From contig DYOH01000026.1 of NCBI GenBank assembly GCA_020720625.1, positions 1 to 42,666 of the forward strand: DNA of 42,666 nucleotides, read 5' to 3'. The DNA comes from Acetofilamentum sp. GTDB taxonomy: Bacteria; Bacteroidota; Bacteroidia; Bacteroidales; DYOH01. Of the stretch, positions 36,172 through 42,666 are shown in pieces. The notes under the pieces are model-generated. The model worked only from the letters and a program-made list of their open reading frames with translations. It made no database searches and was not told the DNA's origin. The position numbers and the translations under genes are program-made. Positions within the stretch are counted from its first letter, which is position 1; each line of letters begins with the position of its first letter.

Positions 36172-39048
36172 TTATCTCTTGCAAATTTGTTTAAAATCGC
36201 AGTATTCGCAGTTTTTTATTTCATCGGTTTGCGAAAAAGCCGTAGCAGGATGAAATATTCGGGATAATAATTCTTTTAACTCATATTCTATAGTTTCTAA
36301 ATCTTCCAGTATTGATTTAGCATCGTATTGAATCCCCGATTTATAAATATGAGGATCAAAATTTTTACCCATTTTTCGTACATCGTATATTAGCGGAACC
36401 GGCATTACACCTGTGCTTTTGTAATAAATCACCGAATATAGTACGATTTGGAAAATTTCTTTATATTTTGATAAATTCTTTTCTTCTGCTGAAAATAATT
36501 GATTTATAGCGATAAAGCTTTTTTCTGTATTTCCTGTTTTGTAGTCGATTATTCTTGTATACTCCGCTTTATCTACCCTATCGAAAATGCCCGAAAAATT
36601 CACAAAATATGCTTCTTCTTCTATGTTAATTTCAACAGGCCAAGAGTATTTATAGCTAGCTTCCATATCTATTATCTCTATAGGATTAGCGTTTTGTGTG
36701 TCGAATTTAAAAACAATCTCAGCATATTTTTTTACTATATCAGCGCTTAATTTCTGATCGCCGGAGATCTGGTCTATTGTATCTAGTTGGTATTGAGATA
36801 AAAGCTCATTATCTACAATGGAATCTATATGAGAGCGCAATATATTTAGTGAATCGGGCTTTAGTATAATGTGGCTGTTTCCTTTTAATTGCAAATAGCT
36901 TTTGTGTAGCGAGTTATGCAGCATTTGGCCAATATCTTTGCCCGAAAGTGCATCAAACTCTTCGTCTTCTTCGGCTTTTAAACCTGCCACATACTTGAAA
37001 AAGAAGGCTAGTTTGCATTTCAGAAACTGATGTATAAAGGTTGTTGATATTTTTTTTGAACTATTTTGTGGGCTTCTTGATAAATAGGAAGCCAGCTTTT
37101 GTCTAATTTCGGGGTTATTCTCAATAATGATGTTACTCTCCGGAAAACTTTGAATTTTAAAAAGGGTCTGTTGCGGGGAATTTACCCCTAGCTCAAATTC
37201 TATTTGGTTGAGATATCTGCTTTTTTCTGCTTTTCCATTGCTAATTTCCAGGCTATTATAAAGAATGTAGGTTTTTTTTGATTTTTGTAATAATCGATAG
37301 AATAAGTATGCAAAAATAGCATCCTGGTAGGCTGTAACCGGCATTCCGAAAGCTTTTCGAATCATTTGCGGTATAAAAGAATTGGGATTTGATACGTTAG
37401 GTAAAATTCCCTCGTTGGCATCTATCAAAACCACATAGTCAAAATCGATACTTCTGCTTTCCATTAATCCCATAATCTGCACTTGGTCTAGTTTTTCTCC
37501 ATCAAAAGGTATACTAAGCGAATTGATTTCCTGAAAACAGATTTTAATGGCCATTAGCAGTGTTATATCGGGTCTTTGCAGTTGTTCTCCAAGACGGTTT
37601 ACGGTATTGTAAGATTGAATAATAAATTCTGATTCAATATTTTGGCTATTTAATTCGTTGGTCTTTTGTTCCGAAAAAAGCGTGTATAATATTTCTCTCA
37701 GGCTATTAATAAAATTTTCGGTGCTGGTGTGCGTGTTAAACAAATGGCTAAGAAATGATTGATTTTTTGTGTTTAAGGTTGCCGGATTTATTCGTTTGGT
37801 ATTGGTTTTTACTCTATTGTAAAATTCATTATCTACCTTATTGATAATTTTTTTAATTTCCGGATTATCAATTATCTGTTTTAGGTAGTAGCTCTGAAAA
37901 GGAAATTCTTTTTGCGATATTAGTTCAATGCGATACTGATGAAGTTTAAAAAATGAAGTTAAAAACTGAAAAATCTGTGTATTCTTAAACGGATAGCCCA
38001 TTGTGATGTTATAACGCCTTGTTTTTGATGGCATATTATGTAAAATAGGAAAAAGCATTTTTTCGTCGGGCAATATTATACCTATATTATTTTCGTCTGG
38101 AATTTTGTTTAATAAACCTGCCATAAATTGGGCCTGTGCCACCCTTCCCGGAATGCTGTAAGTTTCTATATGCTTAATTTTATGCCTGATGTTATCAGTT
38201 TCGGGCAGCTGAATACTATAGGCCATTAATCGTTTAATGTTTTTCCGGAGGAATAATCCGGCTTCCTGAATTTGATTATTGACATAGTAATCGTCTGTAT
38301 CCCAGTATATTTGAAGATTACCATTCTTTCCCATAATTTCAAAAATGCGCAAATGAGCTTCGTTTAGCGCATTAAATCCAACCAGATAGTATTTTTTTTG
38401 AATGAAATACTCCGTCATTAATTTTTCATAAAAAAGCCTTAATTGCATTCCAGAATAGGCAATGTTCTTAATAAGGAGTTGTTTTTTAAATTGTTGGTAT
38501 ATTTTTGGAATTGCATCCCAAATTTGCAAATATTTTTCTTTATCGTTGCTTAATTTATTTTGATTAAAATAGGCCCAAAATTGTTGCAAAATTTCGATTT
38601 GCTCATCACTCAAAAAATCATAAGAATTACTAAGTTCTGTAATATTTTTGATATTGGTGAAAATCATGTCTACAGAAATCAGATAATTATCTAGTTCGTT
38701 AAAGTCGCCCAATAAGGTATCGGCATAATTGTAAAACTGGTCTAAACTCTGGTTAAACTGCGGAACAGCAGTTTTATAGGCATCAAATAATTCAAAAATG
38801 AGCGTAAGTTTATCGGCAACAACGGTTTTTATGTGTTCCCGAATAAATGTATCTATTGTATAAATGATTGGCGAAATTTCTGATTTCCCGATGGTTTCTG
38901 CTAAATATTTTCGAAAATAGGCAATCATCCTTTTGTTTGGGAAAATTAATATGGCATTTTTTTGCTTCAAAAGTTGTTCATGATAGAAATTTTGGGCAAC
39001 TAGCTTTAAAAAGGGTGTTGATGTACTATCTGACATAGATGTTTTCAA
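36172..39048 (-). CDS. AddB-like PD-(D/E)XK nuclease / inactive helicase
   Basis: A 958-residue protein with the layout of AddB: an SF1-helicase-like N-terminal region without a Walker A (it begins AILIFPNKRMIAYFRKYLAE), then a RecB-type nuclease. Nuclease motifs are complete: GQMLHNSLH, GIFDRVD, IIDYKTG and the QxxxY helix (FQIVLYSVIYY). A cysteine at FLKCKLAFFF together with CEYCDFKQIC at the C-terminus fits the 4Fe-4S staple of AddB. AddB normally pairs with the AddA helicase-nuclease for double-strand break processing, but no AddA gene adjoins it here. Its start overlaps the end of the binding-lipoprotein gene by 23 bases. Confidence 0.82.
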   Translation of the reverse strand: MKTSMSDSTSTPFLKLVAQNFYHEQLLKQKNAILIFPNKRMIAYFRKYLAETIGKSEISPIIYTIDTFIREHIKTVVADKLTLIFELFDAYKTAVPQFNQSLDQFYNYADTLLGDFNELDNYLISVDMIFTNIKNITELSNSYDFLSDEQIEILQQFWAYFNQNKLSNDKEKYLQIWDAIPKIYQQFKKQLLIKNIAYSGMQLRLFYEKLMTEYFIQKKYYLVGFNALNEAHLRIFEIMGKNGNLQIYWDTDDYYVNNQIQEAGLFLRKNIKRLMAYSIQLPETDNIRHKIKHIETYSIPGRVAQAQFMAGLLNKIPDENNIGIILPDEKMLFPILHNMPSKTRRYNITMGYPFKNTQIFQFLTSFFKLHQYRIELISQKEFPFQSYYLKQIIDNPEIKKIINKVDNEFYNRVKTNTKRINPATLNTKNQSFLSHLFNTHTSTENFINSLREILYTLFSEQKTNELNSQNIESEFIIQSYNTVNRLGEQLQRPDITLLMAIKICFQEINSLSIPFDGEKLDQVQIMGLMESRSIDFDYVVLIDANEGILPNVSNPNSFIPQMIRKAFGMPVTAYQDAIFAYLFYRLLQKSKKTYILYNSLEISNGKAEKSRYLNQIEFELGVNSPQQTLFKIQSFPESNIIIENNPEIRQKLASYLSRSPQNSSKKISTTFIHQFLKCKLAFFFKYVAGLKAEEDEEFDALSGKDIGQMLHNSLHKSYLQLKGNSHIILKPDSLNILRSHIDSIVDNELLSQYQLDTIDQISGDQKLSADIVKKYAEIVFKFDTQNANPIEIIDMEASYKYSWPVEINIEEEAYFVNFSGIFDRVDKAEYTRIIDYKTGNTEKSFIAINQLFSAEEKNLSKYKEIFQIVLYSVIYYKSTGVMPVPLIYDVRKMGKNFDPHIYKSGIQYDAKSILEDLETIEYELKELLSRIFHPATAFSQTDEIKNCEYCDFKQICKR

Positions 39049-40339
39049 TTATTTTAAATTCTAATTTATTGTTTTCGTTAAGCACAATCATCGAAATATT
39101 GTAATTGGTAATTACATCTCCGCGAAAGTCTATATCGCAATTTCCGCTGGCTCCGAGGTAATCAATATCGCCGGCTATTGCTTTTTTTCTTATAAAATCC
39201 CAACCTTCTTGTGGCTCTATAATAGTACCTTCCGGATTACTAACCTGTCTGATTTGTTCATTCAGTTTTATTCGGAAATCGGCCATATTTTCGGGCGAAG
39301 CGCCGAGTGCAAAAGCTTTTTCTGCAGCAAGTGCAATAATATAAACTGCATCGTAAAAATTGGCCATAAAGGTTGTAAATTCGCCATCAAATCTATGTTC
39401 GTATGCCGATGCAAAATGCCTGTAAGATTCTGTTGTTTTGTCGGGCGAAGATTCTGCTGCAAATACTTTTGGAAAACCTTGATTGGTGTATCCGGACAGA
39501 AACGTAAAAGGTGTCTTTTGAATAATATTTTCGCTATTAACAGCAAGAATAAATTTTAAATTATTTTTATCCAGCAAAAAGTTCTGGGCGTTAATATCTA
39601 TTTGATTAAAAAAAACTTCGTAATTAACCAGAAAATCAGCGAAAACTGCATCAGGTTTTTTAGCATATATTTGCTGAAGTTTTTCTGTGTATAGGGCATC
39701 ATTGGATTCAAAATACACTGTATCGCTAATGATACCTCCCAGAATTTCAAACTCTTCGACAAATGATTGTGCTAATTCGCGAGTAAAAATATCATTGCTT
39801 TCTATAGCAATGGCTATCTTATCAAGTTGATAATCTATTGATTTTTGAGCAAGCAATTTAGCCGTATACCTGTCGGGCGGTGCTGTTCTGTGAAAAAATG
39901 TACTTATTCCTGAATTTGAGTTTGCAGTAGACCCCCCCGATATTACAGGAACCTTGTTAATTTCGCCCAAATCTAAAGCAATAGCCTTACTTGCGGTGCT
40001 CGATGCAGTAATTACTGCCAGAAGAGCATTTTCTCTCATTTCCATAATATTTCTGGCTGCATACAAGGCCATCTCACCCCTATCTCTATTTCCTATAGGC
40101 TCTGTGCTTCGTAAATCGGCTTTAAGCATATATCCATTTAATATTCCGCCTGCTTGGTTAATTTCATCAATGGCCGTTTGTACCGAATTGGCATGTACAG
40201 TGCCATTATAAAAATCAAGTAACATTACCGAGCCTAAATAGAACACTTTTTCCTTCGATTCTGTTTCGGGCTTGCAACCAATAAAGCTATTGATTATAAG
40301 TAACAAACACAGTAATGAGTATAGTGAAACTTTCAACAT
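39026..40339 (-). CDS. LivJ-type ABC substrate-binding lipoprotein
   Basis: A 437-residue type-I periplasmic binding protein of the branched-chain amino acid (Leu/Ile/Val) family. From the ATG at 40339 it starts with a lipoprotein signal (MLKVSLYSLLCLLLIINSF, then IGC). An ATG at 40396 gives a 19-residue extension that would hide the signal. The fold is visible in VFYLGSVMLLDFYNG, AIDEINQAGGILNGY, VITASSTASKAIA and MANFYDAVYIIALA. No permease or ATPase gene is near, so it may be a binding partner of the adjacent TonB receptor or a sensing protein. It sits 68 bases after that receptor. Confidence 0.8.
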   Translation of the reverse strand: MLKVSLYSLLCLLLIINSFIGCKPETESKEKVFYLGSVMLLDFYNGTVHANSVQTAIDEINQAGGILNGYMLKADLRSTEPIGNRDRGEMALYAARNIMEMRENALLAVITASSTASKAIALDLGEINKVPVISGGSTANSNSGISTFFHRTAPPDRYTAKLLAQKSIDYQLDKIAIAIESNDIFTRELAQSFVEEFEILGGIISDTVYFESNDALYTEKLQQIYAKKPDAVFADFLVNYEVFFNQIDINAQNFLLDKNNLKFILAVNSENIIQKTPFTFLSGYTNQGFPKVFAAESSPDKTTESYRHFASAYEHRFDGEFTTFMANFYDAVYIIALAAEKAFALGASPENMADFRIKLNEQIRQVSNPEGTIIEPQEGWDFIRKKAIAGDIDYLGASGNCDIDFRGDVITNYNISMIVLNENNKLEFKIIENIYVR

Positions 40340-40407
40340 TGCTTTTTTTAGAATTGTTTGTTCTTTATTATCAAAGAAAATATTAAAGTTACTCATCTTT
40401 ATACTTT

Positions 40408-42531
40408 TTAGTATTTAAAAATTACTTTAAACCAAATTTGTCTGCCAGGTGCTTGAATGTCGTAGTAATAATAGCCCGGCCATAAATAGCTTGTATTTAA
40501 TATGTTTTTTATTTTTATTTGAAAATTCAAATTAGGTTTGTTTCGAATTAAACTCTTCTTTTTAGCAATATATATATTTCTGGTATTAATACCTGTATCA
40601 AAAATAAAGTAATCGCCAAGGTAGTAATCCTTAGGAAGTCCATATACCAAATTTCCCTGAATATTGTTTTCCGAAGCTAAATACTTGCCAGTATATTTGC
40701 CTCCTAAATATATGCTTAAGTACTTATTTAATATGTAATTTATACTGAAATTTGCCATGTGCATCGGGAAAATATAACTGTTTTTGAAGTTTAGTTCTTC
40801 ATGGTTAAACCATGTATTCTGAAAACTATAGTTTAAATTGGCATCAAATCTTTTTTTGGAATATTTTATAGTATATTCTATTCCATATCCTCTCATCTCG
40901 TGCTCGTTTACCGGAGAAGGAAGGCTTGCCAGCATTTTTTCCACAACAATATTCTGGGCAATATTATAAAACATGGTTAGCTCAGAAATGATTCCAACTG
41001 ATGAAAACAGAAAAAAGGCCAATTCTGATGTTTTTAAAAATTCTGGAGCCAAATCCGGATTTCCAATGCTTCCACTAATTGGGTTATAGGGGATGCTTGG
41101 AGTAAATAGTTGAACAGGAGTAGGGGCTTTAAAAGATGTTCCATAAGATAATTTTATAGAGTATTTTTTTTGTGGATTAAATACCAGGGCAGCCCTATAG
41201 TTTATGTTTTTTCCATAAATGTTGTGAAAATCGTATCTTGCCGAAATTGTGGCTTTTAACGAAGAAATTATTATATTTTGGTACTGACTGTATATGCCTG
41301 TATTATTCCACTTTTTAATTCCTTCTGCTTTATATGAGGCTAAAGTTTCGCCGCTCCTGCTATCCTTTATCTCATAATTCAATAAATCGTAATAATCTCT
41401 CTGATGATCTATTCCAAATAAAAGATTGCTATTGTCGTTGATTTCTTTTATCAGCACACCGCTAAGCTCAAGGGCGTTGTATGCTAATTTGGGCATCACC
41501 ATCGAATAATCTTCCGGGTTTGGCGAATAATCGAAAACAGTAGAGTCTGAGTAGGCGCCTTTAGAAAATGAGAGAGAGTATTCGGTTTGGATTTTTTTTG
41601 CAGCATAATACTTTTTTAGGCCAAATTTTGAAAATCCATTATAAATTCCTAATTCCGATGTGTTTAAAATCGGGTTGTCTTCGTAAAATCTGGCAGAATA
41701 ATGCATTATCTGTGCAAAAGTTTGATTGTAAAATTCTATTCTTTCATTAGAAAAGTTTGTCGATATAAAGAAAGAAATTGGTAGGGCCTTGTCATCTATT
41801 GTTTGGCGTTCAAATGGATTTATATCCGGAAATTGGTAGCTCATTCGGTCTCTTAGTACATCGGTAGAGTAGGGTAGTGTCAAACCACTTTTGTTCTCAT
41901 TTAGTAATGTAAAGCCTCCGCTTACGGAAAAATGGTTTTTTTTGAACCGAACATCAGCTTGAATACCATTGCTTTTAGTGTTTTTATTCAATATTTGCAA
42001 TGTATTTTGTTTTATTTCTGATGCGTTTTTTGTTATGATGTTTATGATACCCAAAAAGGCATTGGCTCCATAAAGTGTTGATGCAGGTCCTCGTAATACT
42101 TCAATTCTTTTTATCATATTCATCGGTACGATAGAGAAATCTATAAAATTCTCTGATGTAGGTCTAAAGGCAATGCTTTGACCATTAATCATTATTTTAA
42201 TCGTTCTGGAACTGGCTTTTTTGCCGCTATTAATACCTCTCATGCTAATGTTATGCGAAACATAATCGTAAGTTATAAATAAACCAGTTACACGCTCTAG
42301 TGCTTCCTGAAGTGTTGTAAAACCATACTTTTCAATATCTTTATCGGTAATAATTTCCAAAACAGCCGGCACATTTTCAATAGTTTCTTGAGTTTTGGTA
42401 GGCGATATTACTTTTATACTCATCAAATCTTCAATACTTAAATTAAAAATATCAATTGTATCTTTTTGCGGAAAAACTTGAAAAGACCAAAAAAAGATTG
42501 ATAAAATGATTAGTATAAATTTTTGTTTCAT
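40408..42531 (-). CDS. TonB-dependent receptor
   Basis: A complete 707-residue outer-membrane receptor. A signal peptide ends near VFPQ. A plug domain follows, starting with LSIEDLMSIKVISPTK, a pattern I associate with receptors found beside sensor and YfiR-type genes, then VPAVLEIITDKDIEKYGFTT and the plug end GPASTLYGANAFLGIINIIT. The 22-stranded barrel fills the rest and closes in an aromatic C-terminal strand (IWFKVIFKY). No carboxypeptidase-like N-terminal extension is present, unlike the degraded receptor at 18630. The substrate cannot be named. The adjacent binding lipoprotein suggests a small-molecule or peptide ligand. Confidence 0.9.
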   Translation of the reverse strand: MKQKFILIILSIFFWSFQVFPQKDTIDIFNLSIEDLMSIKVISPTKTQETIENVPAVLEIITDKDIEKYGFTTLQEALERVTGLFITYDYVSHNISMRGINSGKKASSRTIKIMINGQSIAFRPTSENFIDFSIVPMNMIKRIEVLRGPASTLYGANAFLGIINIITKNASEIKQNTLQILNKNTKSNGIQADVRFKKNHFSVSGGFTLLNENKSGLTLPYSTDVLRDRMSYQFPDINPFERQTIDDKALPISFFISTNFSNERIEFYNQTFAQIMHYSARFYEDNPILNTSELGIYNGFSKFGLKKYYAAKKIQTEYSLSFSKGAYSDSTVFDYSPNPEDYSMVMPKLAYNALELSGVLIKEINDNSNLLFGIDHQRDYYDLLNYEIKDSRSGETLASYKAEGIKKWNNTGIYSQYQNIIISSLKATISARYDFHNIYGKNINYRAALVFNPQKKYSIKLSYGTSFKAPTPVQLFTPSIPYNPISGSIGNPDLAPEFLKTSELAFFLFSSVGIISELTMFYNIAQNIVVEKMLASLPSPVNEHEMRGYGIEYTIKYSKKRFDANLNYSFQNTWFNHEELNFKNSYIFPMHMANFSINYILNKYLSIYLGGKYTGKYLASENNIQGNLVYGLPKDYYLGDYFIFDTGINTRNIYIAKKKSLIRNKPNLNFQIKIKNILNTSYLWPGYYYYDIQAPGRQIWFKVIFKY

Positions 42532-42584
42532 ATCAAGGTTTAAATAAGCCTAAAAATAAGCAATGAAAAGGACAAAACAAACAA

Positions 42585-42616
42585 AAAAGCTGTTTTCTTT
42601 TGTGAAAACAGCTTTT
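42585..42616 (-). terminator. Terminator just inside the right-hand repeat
   Basis: Perfect 13-bp stem AAAAGCTGTTTTC / GAAAACAGCTTTT with a 6-base loop, followed on the minus strand by TTGTTTGTTTTG. It reads leftwards, away from the repeat at 42622-42666, and probably ends a transcript coming from outside the window. It lies 54 bases upstream of the TonB receptor start. Confidence 0.75.
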
Positions 42617-42621
42617 CATAT

Positions 42622-42666
42622 ATGAGTTCAGTCTAAAAAGATTGAAAAAATGATTATACCCCTGCC
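42622..42666 (-). repeat. Right copy of the 45-bp inverted repeat
   Basis: Reverse complement of 19-63 with one mismatch, running up to the last base of the window, so the repeat probably continues beyond it. Read inwards on the minus strand, one frame is open across the repeat, and the single difference between copies is synonymous in it (TTT/TTC). This is only a weak hint of coding sequence. Confidence 0.85.

Overview
The window looks like a chromosomal segment of an AT-rich member of the Bacteroidota. The evidence is PorQ and a type-B C-terminal sorting domain (both parts of the type IX secretion system), TonB-dependent receptors with a DUF4249 lipoprotein, Bacteroidota-restricted families (DUF4290, DUF4783), and repeated promoter-like TAnnTTTG boxes (often with an upstream TTG) in place of sigma70-type sites. 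I would not go below phylum or class. TGA is an ordinary stop here (ykgJ and hldA both end in it).

Layout: 412-4663 is a tight plus-strand run: hpt, adk, obgE, a PAP2 phosphatase, an arginase-family ureohydrolase and a GNAT acetyltransferase. On the minus strand follow ppx/gppA (4667-5590) and an operon read from about 9860 leftwards: a YkgJ-type metal-binding protein, porQ, an orphan PhnD-like binding protein, then pgi. 9883-18572 is mostly housekeeping on the plus strand: heptose-7-phosphate kinase, a TPMT-like methyltransferase, a PcrA/UvrD helicase, DUF4290, murA, a cysteine-free TlpA-like protein, grpE and dnaJ, closed by a strong terminator. 18630-22648 (minus) is a decaying outer-membrane module: a broken lipoprotein gene, an apparently intact DUF4249 lipoprotein, a small outer-membrane protein, and a TonB receptor that has lost its plug region. 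22770-28634 (minus) holds a serine beta-lactamase-fold hydrolase, parE, a 66-residue protein and a GAF/PAS sensor with no output domain. 28878-34959 contains an ACP-phosphodiesterase-like gene, nadC, DUF4783, a large T9SS cargo protein, a LolC/E-type permease, a YfiR-family protein and rbfA. 35119-42531 holds gapA, an AddB-like nuclease, a branched-chain-amino-acid-type binding lipoprotein and a full-length TonB receptor.

How they fit: much of the window is core metabolism and maintenance (purine salvage, glycolysis/gluconeogenesis, peptidoglycan, NAD, protein folding, DNA repair) mixed with envelope and secretion genes. No phage, complete insertion sequence, CRISPR array, rRNA or tRNA was found. 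The two ends of the window carry the same 45-bp sequence in inverted orientation (44/45 identical), which suggests that the segment lies between two copies of a longer dispersed element.

I did not find a clear new multi-gene system. The best candidates for a second look are the output-less GAF/PAS sensor with its 66-residue neighbour, the recent collapse of the DUF4249/TonB locus, the cysteine-less TlpA protein, the MurA Cys-to-Asp change, and the repeat at the window ends.
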